A DNA stretch of 64,000 nucleotides, taken from positions 1 through 64,000 of the forward strand of contig NZ_JAALFC010000015.1 of assembly GCF_011058155.1 (NCBI RefSeq), given 5' to 3'. The position numbers and the translations under genes were made by a program. Under the pieces are notes generated by a model. The model worked only from the letters and a program-made list of their open reading frames with translations, did not search any database and was not told where the DNA came from. Below, in pieces: positions 9,029-18,914 of this stretch (positions are counted from its first letter, which is position 1; each line of letters begins with the position of its first letter). Source of the DNA: Litoribacterium kuwaitense (GTDB taxonomy: Bacteria > Bacillota > Bacilli > Bacillales > DSM-28697).

Positions 9029-10932
9029 TTAAATGGATACAGCGGTTAAGAAGCCTTCTTCTGTAGCATCTATAATCCTTCTCGGTAAGTTCACATCACC
9101 AACTGTAGACACATCTGGAAAAGCTTTCTTCATCTCTTCAAGTAATTCATTGTTTGCTTGATAACCTGCAGCAATGACGACATTGTCTACAACAATTTCT
9201 TCGTTTTCAAGCAGCACGCGATCTTCTTTGATTTCCAACACTTTAGCATTCGTCTTTTGTGCGACGTTATGCTCTGCTAGGAACTCAAACATATGCCCTA
9301 CAAATGTCGGTCCTACGTCTTTTCCGATGGCATCAGCCATTTCAATTATCGTGACTTTTTTTCCAGCCTCAGCAAGAAATTTTGCTGTCTCTGTCCCTAC
9401 AAGACCGCCGCCTACGATGGCTACATTCTCTCCGACTTGTGCGCCGTCTAGAACATCCTCAGCTAAAACGACGTGTCCCATGTTCACCCCAACGATAGGT
9501 GGAACTGTTTGGCTTGCACCTGTGGCTATAATCACTTTATCTGGACGATATTTTTCAAGATCTGCTGCACTTGAAATCGTTTCTTCTACAATATCAACGC
9601 CTAATTGAGCCATTTGCGTACTCAAATAGTCTTTATAAAGGAGAAAAGAATCTTTTTCCGGCGGTGCAGCAAGGATATCAAACTTGCCTCTTTGGTCTTT
9701 TGATTTCTCGATCACCGTGACATCATGACCACTCAATTTAGCGACCCTCGCTGCCTCTAACCCTGCTGGTCCTGCGCCGACAACAACAACCCTTTTCTTT
9801 TCCTCTGCTTCTGTAATGTTCCGCTCTGCTTCAAAACCAGCTCTTGCGTTGACTAAACAGGTGATCCCTTTTCCTTGAAAGACATTATCAATACAGCCTT
9901 GGTTACAGGCAACACAATAACGAATTTGATCATAATCTTTATGTTTCATTTTAACGACCAATTCTTCATCAGAAATGAGGCCACGTCCGATCGCCAGCAT
10001 GTCAGCTTCTTCTGTTTCTATAATTCTCTCCATTAAATCAGCGTCGTTCAGACGACCTGCTACGATGACAGGTACATCTAAGATTTCCTTGATTTTTTTG
10101 CTATAAGGAACTAAAAATCCTTGCTCAATGAACATTGGTTGAATCGTATAGGCAACAGAATCATAACTGCCTGCCGTTAAACTGATTGCTTGCGCGCCAG
10201 CGTTGACAGCTTCTTGGCAAATTTTAAGGACTTCCTCAAATTTCAATCCATCCTCAAGGTATTCGTCAGCACTAATCCGGATCGTGAACGCTACATCTGC
10301 ATTTGCACACATTTTTGCCAATTCTTTTAACACTTCCATTGGGAAGCGCATTCTGTTTTCCAACGGGCCACCATATTCATCTTCTCTTTTATTACTATGA
10401 GGAGACAGGAAGCTGTGTAGTAAATAACCATGAGCTAAATGGAGCTCAATCATATCAAAACCTGCGTCAATAATTCTTCTCGTACCTTGATAAATTTATC
10501 CTTTATGTCTACAATATCGTCCTTTGTCATTTCTCGAGGATTGTTTCCTAAAATGGAGCAAGGGATTGCACTTGGGGCAATGGGCTGAATTCCTGTAACT
10601 GCTTCGTTCGCTTGTCTACCTGCATGATAGATTTGCGCACCGATGAGTGAACCTTGACGGTGAACAGCATCAGCTAGTGATTTTAAACCAGGAACATACT
10701 TATCATCATATACACATAGCTGCGTAGGGAGCCCACACCCTTCTGGAGAAATAGATACAGATCCCGTTAATATAATCCCAACTTCTTGTTTTGCTCTTTC
10801 TTCAAAAAAGCGCGTAATGCGCTCATTGACGAGACCGCCTTTTTCTGCCAAGCCATTTTCCATTGGCGCCATCATAAATCGGTTTTTAATCGTTACTGGG
10901 CCTATTGTAAGAGGTTTAAAAAGTTTTTGCAT
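9029..10932 (-). CDS. NADH:flavin oxidoreductase / 2,4-dienoyl-CoA reductase-like enzyme, frameshifted
   Basis: Old-Yellow-Enzyme-type fusion of about 634 residues in two frames. The N-terminal part (10932-10450) starts MQKLFKPLTIGPVTIKNRF and contains the FMN TIM-barrel strands. The rest (stop at 9029) has the active-site strand IELHLAHGYLLHSFLSP and GPLENR. A 4Fe-4S site follows (CVACNQGC then CLVNARAG), then FAD/NAD domains with VVVGAGPAGLEAARVA and AIVGGGLVGTETA. This order matches 2,4-dienoyl-CoA reductase (FadH) and 2-enoate reductases. The frames join if one base is restored at about 10482-10486; the expected text is RRIIDAGFDMIEL. ATG 10932 follows GGAGGG. The likely role is NAD(P)H-dependent reduction of an enoate or enoyl-CoA. 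A sequencing error is the simplest cause of the break. Confidence 0.85.
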
Positions 10933-10940
10933 TGTTAAAA

Positions 10941-11335
10941 CCCTCCTGATGTCAATGTCATCTTTCTGATATATTTCATTATACTACACCTTGCTCAATA
11001 TTTCACATACTTCTTTGCTCGTCTATCGACAAATATGTGTCACCTTTGGAACATGACTGGCTTTGGCGAGAATCATTCATTTTATCGATAAAGTTACGTT
11101 TGAATCATGAAAAATACGTGCTACACCAGTCCCACGAGAATGCGCGCCAGCTTCTGGAATGATTTTGTATAACGAAGTTGGATATGCTCCACTCTCAAAC
11201 AACCTCTACCTAATCAAAAAACGTCTCCTTTCATCATTTGTCACAACGGACAAATCACTGAAAAAAGACGCTGATTACACATATTTTCGCTTCAAACCGT
11301 TTTAACGGAGTGAACGCTAGTCTAACGATCGCAGA
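10941..11335. other. Gene-free stretch with a possible protein remnant
   Basis: Between the oxidoreductase promoter and tRNA-Arg there is no complete gene. On the minus strand, about 11213-11090 reads as a protein-like run (LFESGAYPTSLYKII, then PEAGAHSRGTGVARIF) that ends in a stop and has no start or ribosome-binding site. It may be the 3' remnant of a lost gene; I do not recognise it. Nothing else is evident. Confidence 0.3.
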
Positions 11336-11408
11336 CGGCCCCGAGAGGAATCGAACCTCCGACCTGCGGTTTAGGAAACCGTTGCTCTATCCCCTGAGCT
11401 ACGGGGCC
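11336..11408 (-). tRNA. tRNA-Arg (anticodon CCU)
   Basis: A 73-nt cloverleaf on the minus strand: acceptor GGCCCCG/CGGGGCC, D arm AGCTCAGGGGATAGAGC, anticodon loop TTCCTAA and T arm GGAGGTTCGAATCCTC, with G as discriminator. CCA is not encoded. It decodes AGG. Confidence 0.95.
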
Positions 11409-11511
11409 ACAAAAATTCACATATCCTTTATTATACAAAATGCGCGTACATCTGCCAACCTGCTACCGTACAAACACACCGGAAGTCGATGCCTCCGGTG
11501 TGTGTATGTCG

Positions 11512-12333
11512 TTACACATGCTCTTTATAGCGTTCTTTCATCAATGCCAAAACGTCGTCTCCTGGCTGGTCCCAAATCGCCTGGTTGATGATCTCAACTT
11601 CAATCGGACCTTGATACCCAGCGGCTTCCACTGCGTTTCGCAGCTTGCGAAGCTCGATTACCCCGTCGCCCATCATGCCGCGGCCTTTGAATAAATCAGG
11701 CACAGGGACAATCCAATCTGAGACGTGAAATCCGAGGATATGCCCGCTCGCCCGTTGAATCTCTTGGTAAACGTATGGATCCCACCAAACGTGAAACACA
11801 TCCACGACCACGCCCACTTGATGCGCCTCGTAAACTTCCGCCATATCATTCGCCTGCTGCAATGTGTTGATCACCGAACGGTCGGCGGCATACATTGGAT
11901 GCAACGGTTCAATTCCAAGCTTCACCCCATGCGACTCTGCAAAAGGGATGAGCTGTTCGATGCCGTCAGCGACCATTTGGCGTGCACCGGCAATGTCTCT
12001 GTCAGGGGCTGGACCACAGACGAGGACGAGGACATCCGTGCCAAGTTCCGCCGCTTCCTCGATCGCACGGCGATTGTCGTCTATCCGCTCTTCACGTTCA
12101 CTCGCCGTCGCCGCAGGAAACATTCCCCCTCGGCAAATGCTCGATACGTGAAGACCCGAATCCGCGATAATCCTCTTACTTTCCTTAAGTCCGACCTCAG
12201 CAATTTTATGACGCCAGACCGAAATCCACGGGATCTCTGCGCGCACGCACCCGTCCACCGCTTCTTGCAGACTCCAGCGGTCGGTCGTAATTTGGTTTAA
12301 ACTCAATCGGTCGAGCGATGGTGCTTGTGTCAT
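11512..12333 (-). CDS. Sugar phosphate isomerase/epimerase (xylose-isomerase-like TIM barrel)
   Basis: A 273-residue AP-endonuclease-2/xylose-isomerase-like TIM barrel. Expected metal and acid-base residues appear in GIEPLHPMY (Glu), VVVDVFHVWWD (Asp, His), GFHVSDW (His, Asp) and GPIEVEII (Glu). It is the last gene of a three-gene minus-strand operon with the DUF993 gene (11-bp gap) and a Gfo/Idh/MocA dehydrogenase, which points to epimerisation or isomerisation of a keto-sugar intermediate. Substrate unknown. The ATG at 12333 is preceded by a purine-rich AAGGGGGAAG site. Confidence 0.85.
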   Translation of the reverse strand: MTQAPSLDRLSLNQITTDRWSLQEAVDGCVRAEIPWISVWRHKIAEVGLKESKRIIADSGLHVSSICRGGMFPAATASEREERIDDNRRAIEEAAELGTDVLVLVCGPAPDRDIAGARQMVADGIEQLIPFAESHGVKLGIEPLHPMYAADRSVINTLQQANDMAEVYEAHQVGVVVDVFHVWWDPYVYQEIQRASGHILGFHVSDWIVPVPDLFKGRGMMGDGVIELRKLRNAVEAAGYQGPIEVEIINQAIWDQPGDDVLALMKERYKEHV

Positions 12334-12344
12334 CCGCTTCCCCC

Positions 12345-13508
12345 TTACTCGACGCCTGCTAAGGCCATCGTCTGTTTCATCCGCTGCGCGGCTAGATCAG
12401 GATCAATAAACAACCCTGCCTCATCAGCCATCACAAACAAGTCGGACAAATGCTGCGCCGAACGGGCGCCTTCCATGCCGCCAACCATTCGGAAATGGGA
12501 CTGGTGACCGTTTAAAAATGCTAAGAAAACAACGCCGGTCTTATAGGAAAAAGTCGGCTTTTGGAAAATATGCCTCGATAACGGCACGGTTTTTTCTAAC
12601 AATGCGTCATAGGTTTGCAAATCACCTTGATCGAGCGCGTGCATGGCAGCCGCGGCGGCAGGAGCAATGGCGTCAAATATGCCTAACAGTGCGTGGCTGT
12701 ATCCTTCTTCGTCGCCTTTAATCAAATCCGGGTAATTAAAATCGTCTCCTGTATACATCTTCACCCGTCCAGGTAAACGACGGCGCATATCAATTTCGCG
12801 CTGATCGTCGAGCAATGATATTTTAATGCCATCGACCTTGGCTTCGTTCTCTTTTATAATTTGCAGGCATGTCGTCATCGCCTCATCAATCAATTCGCTT
12901 CCCCAATAGCCTTGTAAAGCAGGATCAAACATCTCCCCAAGCCAATGAAGGATGACCGGCTGCGACACGTGTTGCAAAATGGTGCCATACACATCCGCAT
13001 AGTCCTCTGGCCCTTTCGCACAGGCCGCCAGCGCACGGCTCGCCATGATAATGACGCGACCGCCCTCACCTTCAACAAATTCAATTTGTTCGCGATACGC
13101 ATGAACGACGTCTTCAATCGTCACATCCGGCCCCGGTGTCAATTGATCGGTACCGACACCGCTCGCAACCTGACCGCCGACGGTTTTCGCTTCCGCAATG
13201 GAACGGCGAATGAGCTCCTTTGCCGTCGACCAATTTAATCCCATGCCGCGCTGTGCGGTATCCATTGCCTCAGCAACAGATAGTCCAAGGGACCATAAAT
13301 AACGACGATAGGCCATCGTTTGCTCCCAATCAATTTGCGCATCCGACAGCGGGTCATTGCTCGCTAATGGATCACAAACGACATGCGCGGCGGAGTACGC
13401 AATGCGCGAATGAAACGGTCCTTCTGGCACGACAATCGCCTGCTGACGTTCAGGCGTATAGCTATACAAACGGCCATCTTGATGAATCAGCTTTACGGTA
13501 TTTGCCAC
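12345..13508 (-). CDS. DUF993 family protein (dihydrodipicolinate synthase/aldolase-like)
   Basis: A 387-residue protein of the DUF993 family, distant relatives of class I (Schiff-base) aldolases. Seen are an N-terminal QDGRLYSYTP strand, PVILHWLGEMFDPAL, and a likely Schiff-base lysine in VDGIKISLLDD near 250. The start is GTG 13508, 5 nt after GGGAGGA; the frame is open further upstream to 13571 but that would overlap the preceding gene. It sits second in the sugar operon. A retro-aldol or lyase step on a keto-acid made by the dehydrogenase is inferred; no reaction has been shown for the family as far as I know. Confidence 0.8.
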   Translation of the reverse strand: MANTVKLIHQDGRLYSYTPERQQAIVVPEGPFHSRIAYSAAHVVCDPLASNDPLSDAQIDWEQTMAYRRYLWSLGLSVAEAMDTAQRGMGLNWSTAKELIRRSIAEAKTVGGQVASGVGTDQLTPGPDVTIEDVVHAYREQIEFVEGEGGRVIIMASRALAACAKGPEDYADVYGTILQHVSQPVILHWLGEMFDPALQGYWGSELIDEAMTTCLQIIKENEAKVDGIKISLLDDQREIDMRRRLPGRVKMYTGDDFNYPDLIKGDEEGYSHALLGIFDAIAPAAAAAMHALDQGDLQTYDALLEKTVPLSRHIFQKPTFSYKTGVVFLAFLNGHQSHFRMVGGMEGARSAQHLSDLFVMADEAGLFIDPDLAAQRMKQTMALAGVE

Positions 13509-13525
13509 TTTTTCTCCTCCCTTCT

Positions 13526-14677
13526 TTACGCTTGAATATCCGGTACATCGACCCAGCGCCGCTCCGCCCATGACTGTAAGCCGAGCTCTGACAATTGGGT
13601 TCCTTTCGCGCCTTCAAACAAATCCCACGGAAATGCTGCGTCTTCCACGACGTGCTTCAAAAACAACTCCCACTGTACTTTAAATCCGTTATCAAACACT
13701 TGGTTGCCAGGTACGTCATCCCATTGCGCTAAGAAATCGTGGGGATTTTCAATATCCGGATTCCAGACCGCTTTTGGCGTATTGACCCTATGCTGTGCTT
13801 TACAATCACGCAAGCCAGCCACCGCGCTTCCTTCCGTCCCATCCACTTGAATCGTCAGCAAATCATCACGGTTCACGCGCACAGCCCAAGAAGAATTTGC
13901 TTGCACGATAACGCCATTATCAAGCTCAAACGTCGCATAAGCAGCGTCATCCGCTGTCGCTTGATAGGCATGGCCTTGCTCATCAAACCGCTCATCAATA
14001 TGCGTGACACCTAAACAAGAGACAGAGCGGACTTCGCCAAACAGGTTGTCAATGACGTAACGCCAATGGGCAAACATATCGACGATAATACCGCCACCGT
14101 CTTCTTTCCGGTAATTCCACGACGGTCGCTGTCCTTCTTGCCAATCACCTTCAAACACCCAGTAACCGAACTCCATGCGCACAGACAAAAGCTTGCCGAA
14201 GAAGCCAGCATCGACAAGACGCTTCAATTTTAATAGCCCAGGTAAAAACAACTTATCCTGCACGACCCCGTTCTTCACCCCTGCTTCCTGCGCCAACTTT
14301 GCCAATTCAACCGATTCTTCAAAACTTGTCGCCGTCGGCTTCTCACAGTAAATATCCTTGCCAGCTGCGATCGCTTGTTTAATACTTTCCGCACGCCGCA
14401 CCGTCGTTTGCGAATCAAAATAAATTTGGTTGTACTCATCCTGAAGACAAGCATCTAGATCAGTGGACCACCGTTCAATGCCGTGCGCCTCTGCAAGCGC
14501 TCTCAATTTATGCTCATTTCGACCAACCAAAATTGGATCGGGCAGGAGCTTTTCCCCATTGGCCAAATTCACGCCACCTTCATTGCGAATCGCAACAATC
14601 GAACGGATTAAGTGCTGATTCGTTCCCATACGTCCTGTCACGCCGTTCATAATGATCCCGATATTTTTCGTCATCAT
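13526..14677 (-). CDS. Gfo/Idh/MocA family dehydrogenase (operon head)
   Basis: A 383-residue NAD(P)-dependent sugar dehydrogenase. The N-terminal Rossmann fold starts IGIIMNGVTGRMGTNQ, an unusual variant of GxGxxG. The family motif CEKPTAT is near 113 and the C-terminal alpha/beta substrate domain includes GGGIIVDMFAHWRYV. ATG 14677 lies after an AGAAGAGGGGA site. It leads the operon with the DUF993 and isomerase genes (short gaps). The likely pathway is oxidation of a sugar, C-C cleavage by the DUF993 protein and isomerisation. Confidence 0.88.
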   Translation of the reverse strand: MMTKNIGIIMNGVTGRMGTNQHLIRSIVAIRNEGGVNLANGEKLLPDPILVGRNEHKLRALAEAHGIERWSTDLDACLQDEYNQIYFDSQTTVRRAESIKQAIAAGKDIYCEKPTATSFEESVELAKLAQEAGVKNGVVQDKLFLPGLLKLKRLVDAGFFGKLLSVRMEFGYWVFEGDWQEGQRPSWNYRKEDGGGIIVDMFAHWRYVIDNLFGEVRSVSCLGVTHIDERFDEQGHAYQATADDAAYATFELDNGVIVQANSSWAVRVNRDDLLTIQVDGTEGSAVAGLRDCKAQHRVNTPKAVWNPDIENPHDFLAQWDDVPGNQVFDNGFKVQWELFLKHVVEDAAFPWDLFEGAKGTQLSELGLQSWAERRWVDVPDIQA

Positions 14678-14949
14678 TTTCCCCTCTTCTCTGTGTGATA
14701 TATTAACAGTACCAACAACTTATATTTACGTCTTACTAATGAAAGAAGAAAATTCTCAATTTCAGAAATTATTTACGTTAAGTGATTTTTATGTACGAAA
14801 AACGAGACTAAACACGCAAGGGGAACGATACATTTGTAAAACAAACCTCTTGAATCAAAGAAACACTTGAAATAACATGTATACTACATTAAGTTCCTAA
14901 TAGTTGTGAATTTTCAAACCAAACTAGGAACGACGGAGGCGAACCATTT

Positions 14950-16131
14950 ATGAAGCAGAAAATATCGGTCGTTTTAATCGGGATAAGCGGGTATGGAAAT
15001 AAGTATGTCAATCTTCTTCTCGACCAATATGAAAACGCATTCATCAAAGGTGTGGTTGACATTCATCCGGAAAGAAGTGAAGCGTTTGACCGCATTCAGG
15101 CAGAAGGCATTCCCGTATTTCAGAGCCTTGAAGCTTTTTATAACAAACACACAGCTGATTTAGCCGTCATCTCAACACCAATTCACCTCCATGCCAAACA
15201 AGCATGCGAGGCGATGGAGCACGGGAGTCACGTCCTCTGTGAAAAGCCCGCTACAGGTGATATCAATGACCTTGACCACATGAAAAAAGTGCAACATGCG
15301 ACAGGTAAACGAATTGCCATCGGCTTTAACCTTTCCTATACCGACACCGTCCAAGAACTTAAAAGTGATATCCGGCAAGGTGCATTCGGAAAACCGCTCT
15401 GTTTTAAAAATATCGTCCTCTGGCCCCGAACACCGGCGTATTATACCCGTTCTGCTTGGGCTGGGAAGGCTTTCGGCCCAAACGGAGAAAAGATTATGGA
15501 TAGCGTCGCCAACAATGCTACCTCGCACTTTTTACACCATATGTATTATTTACTAGGACCGGAAGCAGAGGAGAGTGCACGGTTAAAAGATGTCACCGCA
15601 GAGCTCTATAAAGCCAATGACATCGAGACGTTCGACACATGCGCCATGCGCGCGCATACGTTAGATGGCGTTGAAATTCTATACTTCGCTTCACACGCCG
15701 TTCAACAAGTTGTTCAACCCATCTTTCACTTTAAATTTGAACATGCCACCGTCATCCATGACATGAATCAAGGCGATGGCGCACGCATTGAAGCTCGCTT
15801 CGCTGATGGCACGATGAAATCGTACTCGACCCCAAATGAGCATTCTTTTGCCAAGCTTCAAGTATGTTTTGAGGCCATACGCGGAGAGCGAGAGCGTATT
15901 TTATGCGGTCTCGATGCAGCGACCCCTCACGTCCAAACGATTGACGCGATGCATCGCTCTGTCCCTGATATTCCTGCCTTTCCACCAGAAATGATTCACG
16001 TGGAACAACACGATAAGCTCGTCTGGGTCCCAGAGCTTCAAGAAACGCTTGTACGCTGTTTTAACGAGGAAAAACTCCCAAGCGAATTAAACGTGCCGTG
16101 GAGCAAGGCAGGAAAAACAATGACCTTATAA
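14950..16131 (+). CDS. Gfo/Idh/MocA family oxidoreductase, divergent from the sugar operon
   Basis: A 393-residue protein, divergently oriented to the three-gene operon across a 272-bp AT-rich gap. The Rossmann segment VVLIGISGYGNKYVN and the LCEKPATGD motif define the family. The C-terminal domain includes DSVANNATSHFLHHMYYLLG, with the His expected to act in catalysis. The ATG follows CGGAGGCGA at good distance. It shares only fold-level similarity with the neighbouring dehydrogenase. It may act on a related substrate, but that is inferred from position only. A terminator follows. Confidence 0.88.
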   Translation: MKQKISVVLIGISGYGNKYVNLLLDQYENAFIKGVVDIHPERSEAFDRIQAEGIPVFQSLEAFYNKHTADLAVISTPIHLHAKQACEAMEHGSHVLCEKPATGDINDLDHMKKVQHATGKRIAIGFNLSYTDTVQELKSDIRQGAFGKPLCFKNIVLWPRTPAYYTRSAWAGKAFGPNGEKIMDSVANNATSHFLHHMYYLLGPEAEESARLKDVTAELYKANDIETFDTCAMRAHTLDGVEILYFASHAVQQVVQPIFHFKFEHATVIHDMNQGDGARIEARFADGTMKSYSTPNEHSFAKLQVCFEAIRGERERILCGLDAATPHVQTIDAMHRSVPDIPAFPPEMIHVEQHDKLVWVPELQETLVRCFNEEKLPSELNVPWSKAGKTMTL

Positions 16132-16180
16132 ACTTATCATTCCGTCGGAAATACCTCTGAGAGTAACATTACATTAAGGT

Positions 16181-16209
16181 TAAAAGCCCCTCCATCAGGG
16201 GCTTTTCTT
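16181..16209. terminator. Bidirectional terminator between convergent genes
   Basis: AAAAGCCCCT and AGGGGCTTTT with a 5-nt loop. It can serve both the + strand oxidoreductase and the - strand MFS gene. Confidence 0.85.
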
Positions 16210-16231
16210 CTACTTGACAAGAAGTAGTCAA

Positions 16232-17428
16232 TTACGATACTGCGCTCTTGTCTTCCTTCAATGCCGTCGTCTTCGTTTCTAAAAATACCATTAAACCGAA
16301 AAGGCATAACCCCACAAACGTCACACCGCTCAACAAAAGAAATCCCGTCGTTAACTGACTACCTGCCAACGCAGACCCCATCAAACTATTGCTAAGAATA
16401 CTTGCCAGCGATATCGCACTAAAGTACATCGACGAAGAAAATGCGAGGCGATGACGGAACAGCTGCTGGATAAACAACATTAAGCTCGTAAACAAACAAG
16501 CCGTATACACCGCGCCTAAGATTTGATTTAAAAAGAGGACAGGCAACGAGGTGAAGAAGAAAAAAATGCTGAAATAAACAATCCCGACAATCGTTCCATA
16601 CAATAGCGTTATCCGCAAGCCAAACCGATCTGAAGCCCAGCCAGCAAGGGGAAATGCCAATAATTCAAACAATGGTGAAACAGCAAACACAGCGGCAAGC
16701 ACCCACGGCGCATAAGACCGATCAATGTGAACAGACAGCAGTGTATCGACAGCAATATTGCCGGAAAACAACAAAATGACGAGCGAAAAGCCCAGTACGA
16801 CAAACATCCATTGACCTTTCGCAGTCTTCGTCTTCTCCGTGTGTTCAGGCTGTTTTTTAGCGGGTTCTGTCAGCATGACCCTAGACAGGAAAAATAGGAT
16901 GACGTATAAGAAAGCACTGATAAAGAAAAACATTTGGAAAGAAAACGCCGAAGCGAGAAACACGCCAATGGCCGGACCAATAATGTAGCCTACGGACACG
17001 GACATACGCACCGTAGACGTAAGGAGTCCTTCCATATGCCCGTGTTGATGCTTTTGAATACGCTCTTTTAAAATGGCGAAAGTGATGCCGCCATTTGAAA
17101 TTTGCGTCAAGCTGCTCACGATCAAGAGAACCCATACATTTGGAAAGAAAGCAAAAAGAACGGTACGTAGCACGCCTAATAAAACCGTCAGTTCGACGAG
17201 GGCTTTTCGTTGACCTAACCGGTCTGCGAAGTGACCTACAGCCATGTTTAATAACGCCGTCCCAACGCCAATGATCGATAGAAGAAAAAAGACGGTCGTG
17301 ACAGACGTGTTCATTTCCTCCATGATCCATAATGGATAGATCGGGACGAGCATCGCTGTTTGTAACGCTAAAACCCCATTGATGATAAATAACGACCGAT
17401 AATCTGATTGCCGAAAGGTAAGGAGCAT
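16232..17428 (-). CDS. MFS transporter, sugar-efflux (SET) type
   Basis: A 398-residue, 12-segment major facilitator. MAVGHFADRLGQRKALVE matches the loop 2-3 signature. VLLIVSSLTQISNGGITFAI and the paired halves resemble SetA/SetB-type sugar efflux transporters. The ATG at 17428 has no convincing ribosome-binding site. A strong GAGGGGGG lies further upstream, 6 nt before an in-frame CTG at 17461 that would add 11 residues, so translation may begin there. Substrate inferred only. It is separate from the glycosyltransferase upstream. Confidence 0.85.
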   Translation of the reverse strand: MLLTFRQSDYRSLFIINGVLALQTAMLVPIYPLWIMEEMNTSVTTVFFLLSIIGVGTALLNMAVGHFADRLGQRKALVELTVLLGVLRTVLFAFFPNVWVLLIVSSLTQISNGGITFAILKERIQKHQHGHMEGLLTSTVRMSVSVGYIIGPAIGVFLASAFSFQMFFFISAFLYVILFFLSRVMLTEPAKKQPEHTEKTKTAKGQWMFVVLGFSLVILLFSGNIAVDTLLSVHIDRSYAPWVLAAVFAVSPLFELLAFPLAGWASDRFGLRITLLYGTIVGIVYFSIFFFFTSLPVLFLNQILGAVYTACLFTSLMLFIQQLFRHRLAFSSSMYFSAISLASILSNSLMGSALAGSQLTTGFLLLSGVTFVGLCLFGLMVFLETKTTALKEDKSAVS

Positions 17429-17496
17429 TGCTTGTAATTTGCTAATCTCTTTTGTCGGCAGGACAATCCCCCCTCGCTTTATATTTACTCAATGGC

Positions 17497-18600
17497 TTAT
17501 ACCTTCAGCAACGTCGTCACATGCTCATACGCACCTGCCACATCCTCCTGAAAGGCATAAAGATGGGATTGTGCGCGAGTGAGGGGCGTCAGATACAGCA
17601 AATAAGGGTTTAAATCGACCGCCTGTAACACCGCATCCAACGCTTTTTCCCTGTGATCAGCCTTTTGATAAGCGATACTTACGTTCATCCACAAATGGGC
17701 AAAATGCGCCTCTTCCTCAAGCGCCGTTTCTAGATGGTGAATGGCTTCGTCCACACGATTCAGCTTCATGTAGATCATACCGAGAACGTTATAAAGGGTC
17801 GGGTTCCAAAAAGGCTGGGTGGACAGGTTCAAGCCTTTTGTTAACGTCTCAAGCGCTTCTGTATATTGACCAGACCCAAGCTGAAACCGTGCTTTAAACG
17901 TCAGAGGAATTTTATTGTCCGGATCGAGGGAAATGGCATGATCGATCGCTTGAAAGGCTTTGGCTCGCTCCCCCGCCACCATATAAGCGAGCGCTGTATA
18001 CCACCACGTTGCCGCATCATCCGGGGAGCTGCGCAACTCGTCTTGCAGCCGCTGGAAATACGCCTCATTTTTCGTGCGCAAATGCGTTTCTTGTTCCAAA
18101 TAGCCAAAATGATGAACATAAATATAGGAGATCACTGGCATCATGCCTACGCGGCTTAATGAATAATTGACGGTTTCATGAATGTCCTTCTCATAACGGA
18201 TATCGTTACGATTTGGGAACAGGCGCGTCACTGGAAAGGACGACCACCGACCATTGGGATAATAATTTTGAATTAAAAAAGCATAGCTTTGCTGACGATT
18301 TTTGAGTAAATTCGGCAGGCGTGCCCTACTCTCGTGTGATAGCGCTTCATCTGAATCGAGAAAAAGGATCCAATCCTCCGTCGCATAGTCAATGGCTAAA
18401 TTCCGCGCTTTCCGAAAACTAAATGCTTCATGAGGATAGTGATACACCTTCGCGCCAAAACGATCAGCTATCCGCTTCGTTGCAAACGAAGACCCGCTGT
18501 CAATGAGGATGATTTCATCCGCGACATCAACAACACTGTGTAGGCACCGCACGAGCGACAAACCATCATTTTTCGTCAAAATGCATACACTGACTCCCAT
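17497..18600 (-). CDS. Family 2 glycosyltransferase with TPR repeats
   Basis: A 367-residue protein. The N-terminal GT-A domain shows VSVCILTKNDG, EIILIDSGS and the nucleotide-sugar metal site WILFLDSDEA, as in the WaaE/KdtX-like GT2 group. The second half is a set of TPR-like helices (AAWWYTALAYMVAGERAKAFQ-type repeats; DEAIHHLETALEE; REKALDAVLQAVD). The start is ATG 18600 after AAAGGAG. It probably transfers sugar to a cell-surface or glycopeptide acceptor; related TPR glycosyltransferases in bacilli modify bacteriocins or surface polymers, but no substrate gene is next to it. Confidence 0.85.
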   Translation of the reverse strand: MGVSVCILTKNDGLSLVRCLHSVVDVADEIILIDSGSSFATKRIADRFGAKVYHYPHEAFSFRKARNLAIDYATEDWILFLDSDEALSHESRARLPNLLKNRQQSYAFLIQNYYPNGRWSSFPVTRLFPNRNDIRYEKDIHETVNYSLSRVGMMPVISYIYVHHFGYLEQETHLRTKNEAYFQRLQDELRSSPDDAATWWYTALAYMVAGERAKAFQAIDHAISLDPDNKIPLTFKARFQLGSGQYTEALETLTKGLNLSTQPFWNPTLYNVLGMIYMKLNRVDEAIHHLETALEEEAHFAHLWMNVSIAYQKADHREKALDAVLQAVDLNPYLLYLTPLTRAQSHLYAFQEDVAGAYEHVTTLLKV

Positions 18601-18606
18601 AAACAA

Positions 18607-18914
18607 TCTCCTTTCCCCTACTAAATGTAAGCTATCATACCACCTTTTTTATCGTCTATCAATTCCGAAATTTTTAAACATAACATTATTTATGAACCTA
18701 GTCACTAAACTCTTATGATACTCGACCTTTCCAAGCCAAAAGGTCTTCCGATTAATATGAAAACCGAATCTGGATCACCTGCACGTCATGCATCCTATTC
18801 GTTCCCTTGTTGTTCAATGCGTTTAATCATGGACAAGATTTCTTAAACGATTCATCTCTTAATAAAAACATTGATGACACAAAGAAGGCCCCCTGCATTG
18901 AGAGGACCTCACGT
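18607..18914. other. Gene-free intergenic stretch
   Basis: No ORF of note. Around 18880-18911 an imperfect GC-rich stem followed by T-rich sequence on the minus strand may end the NupG-like gene. The rest is AT-rich and shows nothing clear. Confidence 0.4.

Noticed and set aside
15995-16010. A parS-like word, TGATTCACGTGGAACA, inside the Gfo/Idh/MocA gene.
   Set aside because: Two mismatches including one that breaks the palindrome; likely chance in coding sequence.
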